Shown here in pieces: positions 45,127 to 53,590 of a stretch of 64,000 nucleotides of DNA. Every line of letters begins with the position of its first letter. Positions within the stretch are counted from its first letter, which is position 1. The position numbers and the translations under genes were made by a program. The DNA comes from Paracoccus sediminis. Its GTDB lineage: Bacteria; Pseudomonadota; Alphaproteobacteria; Rhodobacterales; Rhodobacteraceae. The notes beneath the pieces are model-generated. The model did not search any database, was not told the origin of the DNA, and saw nothing but the letters and a program-made list of their open reading frames with translations. The stretch lies in the NCBI RefSeq assembly GCF_900188295.1, contig NZ_FZNM01000005.1, positions 1 to 64,000 of the forward strand, in the 5' to 3' direction.

Positions 45127-45420
45127 ATGCTGCTGATCCACTGCCCTTACTGCGACGACACCCTGCCCGAACTGGAATTCGCCTATGCGGGCGAGGCGCA
45201 TATCGCCCGCCCGGCCGACCCCTCGGCGCTGACGGACGAGGAATGGCGCGACTTCCTGTTCATCCGCACCAACGCGCGCGGGCCGCATTACGAACGCTGG
45301 CGCCACATCGGCTGCGGGCGGTTGTTCAACGCCCTGCGCGACACGGTCAGCGACCGTTTCCTGACGACCTACAAGGCGGGCGAGGCCCGTCGTCCCCTGA
45401 CCAACGAGGCCGCAGAATGA
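45127..45420 (+). CDS. soxD: Sarcosine oxidase delta subunit
   Basis: The 97-residue delta subunit binds zinc through Cys6-x-x-Cys9 (HCPYCDDTLPELEF) and a C-terminal His-Cys pair in HIGCGRLFN. It is a structural part of heterotetrameric sarcosine oxidase. Its stop overlaps the soxA start by four bases. Confidence 0.95.
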   Translation: MLLIHCPYCDDTLPELEFAYAGEAHIARPADPSALTDEEWRDFLFIRTNARGPHYERWRHIGCGRLFNALRDTVSDRFLTTYKAGEARRPLTNEAAE

Positions 45421-48398
45421 GCCGCTATCGCATCTCGGGCAAGGGCCGCGTCGATCATGCCGCGCCCGTGTCCTTCACCTTCGACGGCAAGACCTATCGC
45501 GGGCTGCGCGGCGATACGGTCGCGTCCGCCCTGCTGGCCAACGGCGTCCACCTGATGGGCCGGTCCTTCAAGTATCACCGCCCGCGCGGCGCCGTGACCG
45601 CCGGGTCCGAGGAACCGAACGCGCTGATCGGCACCTCGCGCGGGCCGGGCCGGTTCGAACCCAACACGCGGGCCACCGTTCAGGAACTGCGCGCCGGGCT
45701 TGTCACCGAAAGCCAGAACAAGTGGCCGTCGCTGTCCTTCGACCTGGGGGCGGTGAACGACCGGGCCTATATGCTGTTCTCGGCCGGGTTCTACTATAAG
45801 ACCTTCATGTGGCCGAAATCCTTCTGGGACAAGGTCTATGAACCCGTGATCCGGGGCGCGGCGGGCCTGGGCAGGTCGCCCACCGAACCCGATCCCGACC
45901 ATTACGCCAGCCGCTATCTGCATACCGACGTGCTGATCGTTGGCGCCGGGCCTGCGGGCATCGCCGCCGCCTTGGCCGCCGCGCAGTCGGGCGCGGACGT
46001 GACCCTGGTGGACGAGAACCCGGAGATGGGCGGATCGCTGCTGTCCGATCCGGGCGTCGCAATCGACGGCAGGCCCGCCTGGGACTGGATCGACGCGCAG
46101 CTGGGTCGCCTGCGGGCGGCAGGCGTGCGGCTGATGACGCGGACCACGGCCATCGGGTATTACCACCAGAACATGGTGGGCCTTTGCCAGCGGCTGACCG
46201 ATCACCTGGACAGCCCGCCCAAGGGGGCGCCCCGCGAACGCATGTGGCGGGTGCGCGCAAGCCAGGTGGTGCTGGCGCAGGGCGCCCTGGAAAAGCCGCT
46301 GGTCTTCGACGGCAACGACCGGCCCGGCGTGATGCTGGCCGGGGCCGCGCAGACCTATCTGCACAAGTACGGCGTCCGGGTCGGCGATGCCCCCGCCGTC
46401 GTGACCAGCCATGACAGCGCCTGGTATGCGGCCTTCGACCTGGCCGACAGCGGCGCCAAGGTCGCGGCGATCATCGATACGCGCGCCACGGTGCGCCCCG
46501 ACCTGCTGGACGCCGCCCGCCAACGCGGGATCGAGGTTCTGGCAGGCCATACCGTGACCACCACCACGGGCCGGTTGCGCGTGAAATCCCTCCGCGCCGC
46601 CGCCGTCCGGGGCGGCACTGTCAGCGGGGGCCGGACCATTCCCTGCGACTGCCTGCTGATGTGCGGCGGCTGGACACCCTCGCTGCACCTGTTTTCCCAC
46701 ACGAAGGGTTCGCTGGCCTGGGACGCGGACGGCGGCACCTTCCTGCCCGACCGCAAGACCGAAGCGGTCGAGATCGCGGGCGCCGGACGCGGGCTGTGGG
46801 GTTACGACCCGGTGCTGGCCGATGGCGCGGCGGCAGGCCTACGGGCCTTGCAGGGCCTGGGCCGCGCCGGACATCCGGCCGCGTTCCGGGTGGCGAACGA
46901 CCGTCCCGGCACGGGCACCAGCCACACCGAACTGCCGACCGACGGCAATCCCGGCAAGGCGCGCGCTTTTGTCGATTTCCAGAACGACGTGACCGCCAAG
47001 GACATCCGCCTGGCCGTGCGCGAGGGGATGCGGTCGATCGAACATGTCAAGCGGTACACGACGAACGGCATGGCGACCGACCAGGGCAAGATGTCGAACA
47101 TCAACGGGCTGATGATCGCCGCCGACGCGCTTGGGAAACAGCCGCCGCAGGTCGGCCTGACCACCTTTCGCCCGCCCTACACGCCGACCAGCTTCGGCGC
47201 CTTCTGCGGATACCTGCGGGGCGAGACGTTCCAGCTGACCCGCAAGACGCCCATCGACCCTTGGGCCGAGGCCAATGGCGCGGTGTTCGAACCCGTCGCC
47301 CAATGGCGCCGCGCCTGGTATTTCCCCAAAGCGGGCGAGGACATGCACACCGCCGTGCTGCGCGAATGCAAGGCCACGCGGGCGTCCCTGGGGATCTTCG
47401 ACGCCTCGACCCTGGGCAAGATCGAGGTCGCGGGGCCGGATGCGGTCGAATTCATGAACCGCATGTACACCAACCCCTGGACCAAGCTGCAACCGGGCCG
47501 CTGCCGTTATGGCCTGCTGCTGGGAGAGGATGGATTCATCCGCGACGACGGCGTGATCGGGCGGCTGTCCCCCGACCTGTTCCACGTCACCACCACCACC
47601 GGCGGCGCGGCGCGCGTGCTGACCATGATGGAGGATTACCTGCAAACCGAATGGCCGGATCTGGATGTCTGGCTGACCTCTACCACGGAACAGTGGGCGA
47701 CGGTCGCGCTGAACGGGCCGAACGTGCTGGCGATGCTGAAACCGCTGGTCCAAGACGTGGACTGGGACGATTTCCCGCACATGTCCTGCGCCGAATGCAC
47801 GGTCGCGGGCCTGCCCGCGCGCCTGTTCCGCCTGTCCTTTACCGGCGAGATCGGATTCGAGGTCAACGTCCCCGCGCGCCACGGCCTGACGCTGTGGGAA
47901 ACGCTGATGGAGGCCGGCAAGCCCTTTGACATCTGCCCCTATGGCACGGAAACCATGCACGTCCTGCGCGCCGAAAAGGGCTACATCATCGTGGGCCAGG
48001 ACACCGACGGCACCGTCACCCCGCAGGACGCGGGCCTGGACTGGGCCATCGGCAAGGCCAAGAAGGACTTCGTCGGCAAGCGGTCGCTGTCGCGCCCCGA
48101 CATCGTGGCGAAAGGCCGCAAGCAGCTGGTCGGCCTGCTGACCGAGGATGGCAGCCTGTTGCAGGAAGGCGCGCAGATCGTGCTGGACCCGGACCAGCCC
48201 AAGCCCATGCGGATGGTGGGCCACGTCACCTCGTCCTATCCGTCCACGATGGGCCATCCCATCGCCATGGCGGTGATCGAGGGGGGCTTCGACCGGATGG
48301 GCGAGACGGTGTTCATCCCGATGCCGGACGGGGTGCGCCGCGCGCGCATCACCTCGACCGTGTTCTACGACCCCGACAACGCGCGGCTGAAGGCATAA
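45417..48398 (+). CDS. soxA: Sarcosine oxidase alpha subunit
   Basis: The 993-residue alpha subunit has an N-terminal 2Fe-2S-like fold, an NAD-binding domain (VLIVGAGPAGIAAALAAAQS near 170) and a C-terminal GcvT-like aminomethyltransferase domain (about 600-990; LGIFDASTLGKIEVAGPDAV, EIGFEVNVPARHG). It binds NAD and tetrahydrofolate and turns the released methyl group into 5,10-methylene-tetrahydrofolate. A longer frame upstream overlaps soxD and is not supported. Confidence 0.96.
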   Translation: MSRYRISGKGRVDHAAPVSFTFDGKTYRGLRGDTVASALLANGVHLMGRSFKYHRPRGAVTAGSEEPNALIGTSRGPGRFEPNTRATVQELRAGLVTESQNKWPSLSFDLGAVNDRAYMLFSAGFYYKTFMWPKSFWDKVYEPVIRGAAGLGRSPTEPDPDHYASRYLHTDVLIVGAGPAGIAAALAAAQSGADVTLVDENPEMGGSLLSDPGVAIDGRPAWDWIDAQLGRLRAAGVRLMTRTTAIGYYHQNMVGLCQRLTDHLDSPPKGAPRERMWRVRASQVVLAQGALEKPLVFDGNDRPGVMLAGAAQTYLHKYGVRVGDAPAVVTSHDSAWYAAFDLADSGAKVAAIIDTRATVRPDLLDAARQRGIEVLAGHTVTTTTGRLRVKSLRAAAVRGGTVSGGRTIPCDCLLMCGGWTPSLHLFSHTKGSLAWDADGGTFLPDRKTEAVEIAGAGRGLWGYDPVLADGAAAGLRALQGLGRAGHPAAFRVANDRPGTGTSHTELPTDGNPGKARAFVDFQNDVTAKDIRLAVREGMRSIEHVKRYTTNGMATDQGKMSNINGLMIAADALGKQPPQVGLTTFRPPYTPTSFGAFCGYLRGETFQLTRKTPIDPWAEANGAVFEPVAQWRRAWYFPKAGEDMHTAVLRECKATRASLGIFDASTLGKIEVAGPDAVEFMNRMYTNPWTKLQPGRCRYGLLLGEDGFIRDDGVIGRLSPDLFHVTTTTGGAARVLTMMEDYLQTEWPDLDVWLTSTTEQWATVALNGPNVLAMLKPLVQDVDWDDFPHMSCAECTVAGLPARLFRLSFTGEIGFEVNVPARHGLTLWETLMEAGKPFDICPYGTETMHVLRAEKGYIIVGQDTDGTVTPQDAGLDWAIGKAKKDFVGKRSLSRPDIVAKGRKQLVGLLTEDGSLLQEGAQIVLDPDQPKPMRMVGHVTSSYPSTMGHPIAMAVIEGGFDRMGETVFIPMPDGVRRARITSTVFYDPDNARLKA

Positions 48399-48409
48399 GG
48401 AGAGACGCG

Positions 48410-48940
48410 ATGACCTATGAAAAGCATCAGTTCCACAGCGCCCCCGTCCTGATCGAGGATCTGGCCCCCGTCCTGCGCCTGTCCCTGCGGGTGAAACCCG
48501 CGCATCGCGATACGCTGGCCCGCGTCCTGGGCCTGGATCTGCCGGTTCGCGTGGGCGCCCGCAGCGCCGCGGCGGGAACCGAGGCGCTGTGCCTTGGTCC
48601 CGACGAATGGCTGCTGACCGCGCCCGAAGGCACCGATCTGACCACCCCAGCCCGCGCGGTCCATGCGGATGCGCCCCACAGCCTGGTGGACATCAGCGAC
48701 CGCGAAATCACCCTGCGCCTGACCGGCCCCGCCGTGCTGGACCTGCTTTCCGCCTGCTGCCCGCGCAATGTCGCGGCCATGCCCGTGGGCGCTGCGGCCC
48801 GCACGGTCTTCGACAGCGCCACCGTGATCCTGTGGCGCGACGGCATCGACAGCTTCCGCATGGATGTCTGGCGCAGCTTCGCCCCGCATGTCCGGTCGCT
48901 GCTGGCGCAGGTGCAGGGGGAAATCGCCGCCGGCCTGTGA
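48410..48940 (+). CDS. soxG: Sarcosine oxidase gamma subunit
   Basis: The 176-residue gamma subunit (GcvT-like small fold: LCLGPDEWLLTAPEG, HSLVDISDREITLRLTGPAV, FDSATVILWRDGIDSFRMDV) completes the heterotetramer. AAGGAGAG precedes the ATG. No glyA, folD or purU genes follow, so formyl-folate recycling must be encoded elsewhere. Confidence 0.93.
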   Translation: MTYEKHQFHSAPVLIEDLAPVLRLSLRVKPAHRDTLARVLGLDLPVRVGARSAAAGTEALCLGPDEWLLTAPEGTDLTTPARAVHADAPHSLVDISDREITLRLTGPAVLDLLSACCPRNVAAMPVGAAARTVFDSATVILWRDGIDSFRMDVWRSFAPHVRSLLAQVQGEIAAGL

Positions 48941-48987
48941 CCGGGGGCGGGCTTGGCGGCGGATGCGGGCCGGGCTATCGTGCGGCC

Positions 48988-49746
48988 ATGACAGCGACGC
49001 CCGCGCAAACCAACTGGTTCGACCGGGGCGGGGGCCGCTATGCGGCATTCCGCCCGAACTACCCGCCCAAACTGGCCGCCCATCTGGCGGGGCTGGCGCC
49101 GGGGCACGGGCTGGCGGTGGACGTGGGATGCGGCACCGGGCAGTTGACCGTCCAACTTGCCGGTCATTTCGACGGGGTGATCGGCTTCGATCCCAGCCCG
49201 GCGCAGCTGGACCACGCTGCCCCTCATCCCCGCGTCACCTATCGCCCCGCCTCGGCCGAGGCCCTGCCCCTGCCCGATGCCCGCACCGACCTGATCGCCG
49301 CGGCGCAGGCCGCCCACTGGTTCGACCTGCCCGCCTTCTATGCCGAGGTTCGCCGCGTCGCCCGGCCCGGCGCGATCGTCGCCCTGGCCAGCTATGGCGC
49401 GCCGCGGCTGGACGACGCGGCGCTGAGCGATCGTTTCGACCGTTTCTACCATGACGGGATCGGTCCCTTCTGGCCCCCCGAACGTCGGCTGGTGGACAGC
49501 GGCTATGCCGACCTGGATTTTCCCTTTGACGAACTGCCCGCCCCGGCCCTGGCGATCCGCCGCGACTGGCCGCTGGACACCTTCCTGGGCTATCTGTCCA
49601 CCTGGTCCGCCATCCGTCAGGCACAAGATGCCGGGCAAGGCGACCTGTTGACCGATTTCGCCGACGACCTGTCCCGGTTGTGGGGCGCCGCAGACCGGTC
49701 CCGGCGCGTCGTCTGGCCCGTCGCGATGCGGATCGGCCGCCCATGA
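48988..49746 (+). CDS. Class I SAM-dependent methyltransferase
   Basis: The 252-residue protein shows the SAM motif I AVDVGCGTGQLTVQLA, the acidic GFDPSPAQL following it and AAQAAHWFDL at motif IV/V (Methyltransf_11 type). The substrate is unknown. It begins 47 bases after soxG and its stop overlaps the next gene's ATG by four bases, so it is coupled to the membrane hydrolase rather than to sarcosine oxidation. Confidence 0.85.
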   Translation: MTATPAQTNWFDRGGGRYAAFRPNYPPKLAAHLAGLAPGHGLAVDVGCGTGQLTVQLAGHFDGVIGFDPSPAQLDHAAPHPRVTYRPASAEALPLPDARTDLIAAAQAAHWFDLPAFYAEVRRVARPGAIVALASYGAPRLDDAALSDRFDRFYHDGIGPFWPPERRLVDSGYADLDFPFDELPAPALAIRRDWPLDTFLGYLSTWSAIRQAQDAGQGDLLTDFADDLSRLWGAADRSRRVVWPVAMRIGRP

Positions 49747-51440
49747 CCGATCCCGGCGGCCCAAGACCCTGGTGGCGCCGCCTGGTCCACTTCCTGGACG
49801 ACAACGTGACCGGCGTCGGGCTGGTGCTAGGGGCGCTGTTCATGGCGGCGTCGCTGACCCCCAGCCTGATCCCCCGCAGCGAGATCGTGCAGGGCGTCCT
49901 GGCCGGGGTCTGCTTTGCAGCCGGTTACGGCGTGGCGATGCTGGGCCGCTGGATCTGGATGACGCTGGATCTGCCGATGCTGCGCGGGCCGCTGGCGCGG
50001 CGGGTGCTGCTGGCCCTGGCCCTGGTGGCGGCGCTGATCGTCGGCTGGTTCCTGTCGCAGGCGACGGCATGGCAGAATTCGATCCGGGCGCCGATGGGCA
50101 TGGACCTGGCGCCGCCCCGGCTGCCGCTGATGATCGGCACCCTGGCCTTTCTCGTGGCGGCCCTGCTGCTGACGCTGGGCAAGCTGATCGCGCTGTTCGT
50201 GCGCCGCCTGACGCGCCGGATCGAACGCGTGGTGCCGCGACGGGCGGCGCATCTGCTGGGCCTGGTGATCGGGGCAATCCTGCTGTGGTCGCTGGCCAAC
50301 GGCGTGCTGTTCAGCGGATTCATCCGCACGGCCGACACGTCGGCCCGCGCGCTCGATGCCGCGATCCCCCCCGACAGCCTGCCCCCCGCGGACCCCCTGC
50401 GCACCGGCAGTCCCGCATCGCTGGTGTCCTGGGAGGATCTGGGCCGCGAGGGACGCAACCATATCGCCACAACCCCCACCGCCGACGCCATCGCGGCGGT
50501 GACGGGCGGCCCGGCGATGCAGCCCCTGCGCGCCTATGTCGGGCTGAACGCCGCCGACACGGCGGAACAACGCGCGGCTCTGGCCGTGGCGGAACTGGAC
50601 CGCATCGGCGGGTTCGGCCGGTCCATTCTGGTGGTCGCCATGCCCACCGGCACCGGCTGGCTGGATCCGGCTGCGATGACGACGCTGGAATACCTGCATC
50701 GCGGCGACGTGGCGACGGTCGCGCTGCAATATTCCTACCTGCAAAGCTGGATCTCGCTGCTGGTCGAACCCGACTATTCGGCCGAGGCCGGGCGCGCCCT
50801 GTTCAGTGCCGTCTATCGCCACTGGCTGACCCTGCCCGAGGATGCCCGTCCCGATCTTTACCTCTATGGTCTCAGCCTGGGGGCATACAGTTCCCAGCAA
50901 TCCCTGCGCCTATCCGAGATGATCGACCAGCCCTTCGCGGGGGCGCTGTGGGTCGGGCCGCCGTTTGTCAGCCCCTTGTGGCAAACGCTGACGCGGGAAC
51001 GCGATCCGGCCTCGCCCGAATGGCTGCCCCGCATGGACCGGGGACAGACGGTGCGGTTCACCAATGGCGACCAGGGCCTGTCGCCCGACGACATGTGGGG
51101 CGGGATCCGCATCGTCTATCTGCAATACGCCAGCGATCCCATCGTGTTCTTCGATACCGGGGCGGTCTGGCGCCGCCCGGACTGGATGAACCCGCCCCGC
51201 GGGCCGGACATATCGCCCGCGCTTCGCTGGTATCCGATCATCAGCTTTCTGCAACTGGCCTTCGACATGGCGGTATCGCTGCATGTGCCGATGGGTCACG
51301 GGCATCTGTACGCCTATGACGACCACATCGCCCCTTGGATGGCGGTGACGCAGCCGCCGGGCTGGGACGCGGCGGGGCTGGCTCGGCTGCGGGCGCATTT
51401 CCGCGCCGTTCAGGCCGCCGAGGCGGGCCAAGCGGATTAA
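49743..51440 (+). CDS. Membrane-anchored alpha/beta hydrolase (Abhydrolase_9 type)
   Basis: The 565-residue protein has about four transmembrane segments in the first 200 residues (Abhydrolase_9_N-like; SLTPSLIPRSEIVQGVLAGV is the conserved block) and a periplasmic or cytoplasmic hydrolase domain with the nucleophile elbow YGLSLGAYSSQQSL near 380 and an acidic/His end MGHGHLYAYDD. Function is unknown for most members; lipid or ester hydrolysis is likely. It is translationally coupled to the methyltransferase. Confidence 0.82.
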   Translation: MTDPGGPRPWWRRLVHFLDDNVTGVGLVLGALFMAASLTPSLIPRSEIVQGVLAGVCFAAGYGVAMLGRWIWMTLDLPMLRGPLARRVLLALALVAALIVGWFLSQATAWQNSIRAPMGMDLAPPRLPLMIGTLAFLVAALLLTLGKLIALFVRRLTRRIERVVPRRAAHLLGLVIGAILLWSLANGVLFSGFIRTADTSARALDAAIPPDSLPPADPLRTGSPASLVSWEDLGREGRNHIATTPTADAIAAVTGGPAMQPLRAYVGLNAADTAEQRAALAVAELDRIGGFGRSILVVAMPTGTGWLDPAAMTTLEYLHRGDVATVALQYSYLQSWISLLVEPDYSAEAGRALFSAVYRHWLTLPEDARPDLYLYGLSLGAYSSQQSLRLSEMIDQPFAGALWVGPPFVSPLWQTLTRERDPASPEWLPRMDRGQTVRFTNGDQGLSPDDMWGGIRIVYLQYASDPIVFFDTGAVWRRPDWMNPPRGPDISPALRWYPIISFLQLAFDMAVSLHVPMGHGHLYAYDDHIAPWMAVTQPPGWDAAGLARLRAHFRAVQAAEAGQAD

Positions 51441-51493
51441 CCTTCCGCAACTTTCCCGCCGGGCAGGAACCCGCCCCGGACGATCACGTTGGT

Positions 51494-51515
51494 GTGGCGC
51501 GGGGACGGGCGCCAC
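51494..51515 (+). terminator. Hairpin between the hydrolase and glycosyltransferase genes
   Basis: GTGGCGC and GCGCCAC form a 7-base stem with an 8-base loop about 55 bases after the hydrolase stop and 39 before the next start. It may end the upstream transcript; no T-run follows. Confidence 0.3.
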
Positions 51516-51553
51516 GGCCTCCCCCCTGCCCCAGCGTTCCAGACGAGGTTTCG

Positions 51554-53590
51554 ATGTATGTGATGCACATCGCCCTCGGCGGTTGCATCAGCCAGCCGCC
51601 GATCCGCTATGGGCTGACCCAGGACACGGGCGGCCATATCGCCTATGTGCTGGGCGCGGCGCAGGCGCAGGCCCGCCGGCCCGAGGTGCGGCGCGTCGAT
51701 ATCCTGACCCGTCTGTTCGACGACCCGGCGCTTGGCCCCGATCATGCGGTCCCTGTTCAGCAGATCGGTCCCAGACTGCGCATCCTGCGGCTGAAGGGAC
51801 CGTCCGCCGCCTATCGGACCAAAGAGGCGCTCGAGGCCGAGCTGCCCGCGCTGACGGGCGCCTTTCTGGATATGCTGTCCCGTTCGCCGTGCAGGCCCGA
51901 CATTCTGCACTGCCATTTCGCCGATGCCGCCGAACTGGGCGCCGCCGCCCGCGCGCGCTTCGGCATTCCGATGGTCTATACCCCCCATTCGCTGGCCATC
52001 GACAAGCGGGGCTGCGTCGGGGGCGATTGCAGCGACCGCATCCGCCGCGAACGGGCCGCGATCATCGGCGCCGATGCCATCATAGCCTCGTCGCGCGACG
52101 AGGCCGAACGCCAGATCGCCGCCTATGACCCCGGCAGCGCGGGGCGCGTCTGGCGGATCAATCCCGGTATCAGCCTGCCGGCCGCCGCTGATGACGGACA
52201 GGCCCGGCGGCGGCTGGCGGACGGCCTGGATCGTCCGGACCTGCCCTTTCTGCTGGCCATCGCCCGGCCGGTCGAAAAGAAGAACCTGGCCGGGCTGATG
52301 CGGGCCTATCGCGACTGCCCCGACTTGCAGGACGCGGCCAATCTGGTGATCGTCGCAGGTCAGGACGGATCCGAACCCGAACAGCGCGCCGTCCGCGCCG
52401 AACTGGCCGCACTGGCCCGCGGCCTGCCGGGCCGGGTGCTGCTGCCCGCCCGCCACGACACGACCCTGGTGCCGCAGCTTTACCGCCTGGCCGCTGCGCA
52501 GGGCGGGGTGTTCGTCAACCCGGCCCTGCATGAACCCTTTGGGCTGACCCTGATCGAGGCCGCGCGCTTTGGCCTGCCGGTCGTCGCCACACGAAACGGC
52601 GGGCCGGTCGATATTCTGGGAACCATCGGCCATGGGCGGCTGGCCGATCCGCTGTCGGGTCCGCAGCTTGCCGATGCCTGTCTCGGCATCCTGCGGGACC
52701 GGGGCGAATGGCGCCGCCTGTCCCGGAACGCCCTGGCCAACCACCGTCAATTCGACTGGGATGCCTGGGCCGACCGCCTGTCGCTGATCGCCCGCCGCCT
52801 GACGCGCAAGACCGCGCCCCTGCGGCCGGCTTCCCTGCCCCGGACGGTGCTGGCCTTCGACATCGACGGCACGCTGACGGGCTGCCCCCGGTCCGCCGCC
52901 GCCTTTGCCCGCTGGATGGGCGGCGCCCCACGCCGCCGGCAGCATGCGGTGATCGCCACCGGCCGGTCCCTGCCCGAGGCGCGGCGCATCCTGGCCGATT
53001 GGGCGCTGCCCGAAACCCCGGTAATCATCACCTCGGTCGGGTCCGAGATCTGGCGGGCCGACCGGCGCGGGTCGCTGGCCTTGTGCGGCGATTACGCCGA
53101 CTGGATCGGACAGGATTGGCAGCCTGATGCCATTCGCGGCCTGCTGGCCGACATGCCGGTGGCATGGCAGGCCCCCTGCGATCAGCGCCGCTGGAAGATC
53201 AGCCTGTCCGGGACGGAATCGCAGGCGTTGGACATCCGGGACGCGTTGGCCAGGGCGGGGCTGGCGGCGCGGGTGGTCCCCTCGCACGGGCGATTCATCG
53301 ACATCCTGCCGCAGCGGGCGGGCAAGGCCGGCGCCCTGTCGTTCGAGGCCGCGCGGCTGGGTCTGGGTCTGACCGATTGCATCGCCGCGGGCGACAGCGG
53401 CAACGACGCCTGCATGCTGGCCGCCGCGGGCCGGGCCATCGTCGTGGGCAACGCCCTGGCCGAACTGCGCCTGGCCGACCGGCCCGACCTGTATCGCGCC
53501 AGCGCCCGTCATGCGGCGGGAGTGATCGAGGGGCTGGAGCATTTCGGCCTGACCGACCGGCCCGCCGCCCGCGCCATCCCGGCGGAATGA
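51554..53590 (+). CDS. Sucrose-phosphate synthase / HAD phosphatase fusion-like protein
   Basis: The 678-residue protein joins a GT4 glycosyltransferase (about 1-420) with a HAD-IIB phosphatase (about 430-678). The GT part resembles sucrose-phosphate synthase (HCHFADAAEL, YTPHSLAIDK, ARPVEKKN, LHEPFGLTLIEAARFGLPVV, NGGPVDI), and the HAD part has LAFDIDGTLTG (Asp436/Asp438) and AAGDSGND. Such fusions make sucrose from UDP-glucose and fructose-6-phosphate; the next genes suggest that the product could instead be another glycoside. The ATG at 51554 is preceded by GAGG. Confidence 0.85.
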   Translation: MYVMHIALGGCISQPPIRYGLTQDTGGHIAYVLGAAQAQARRPEVRRVDILTRLFDDPALGPDHAVPVQQIGPRLRILRLKGPSAAYRTKEALEAELPALTGAFLDMLSRSPCRPDILHCHFADAAELGAAARARFGIPMVYTPHSLAIDKRGCVGGDCSDRIRRERAAIIGADAIIASSRDEAERQIAAYDPGSAGRVWRINPGISLPAAADDGQARRRLADGLDRPDLPFLLAIARPVEKKNLAGLMRAYRDCPDLQDAANLVIVAGQDGSEPEQRAVRAELAALARGLPGRVLLPARHDTTLVPQLYRLAAAQGGVFVNPALHEPFGLTLIEAARFGLPVVATRNGGPVDILGTIGHGRLADPLSGPQLADACLGILRDRGEWRRLSRNALANHRQFDWDAWADRLSLIARRLTRKTAPLRPASLPRTVLAFDIDGTLTGCPRSAAAFARWMGGAPRRRQHAVIATGRSLPEARRILADWALPETPVIITSVGSEIWRADRRGSLALCGDYADWIGQDWQPDAIRGLLADMPVAWQAPCDQRRWKISLSGTESQALDIRDALARAGLAARVVPSHGRFIDILPQRAGKAGALSFEAARLGLGLTDCIAAGDSGNDACMLAAAGRAIVVGNALAELRLADRPDLYRASARHAAGVIEGLEHFGLTDRPAARAIPAE

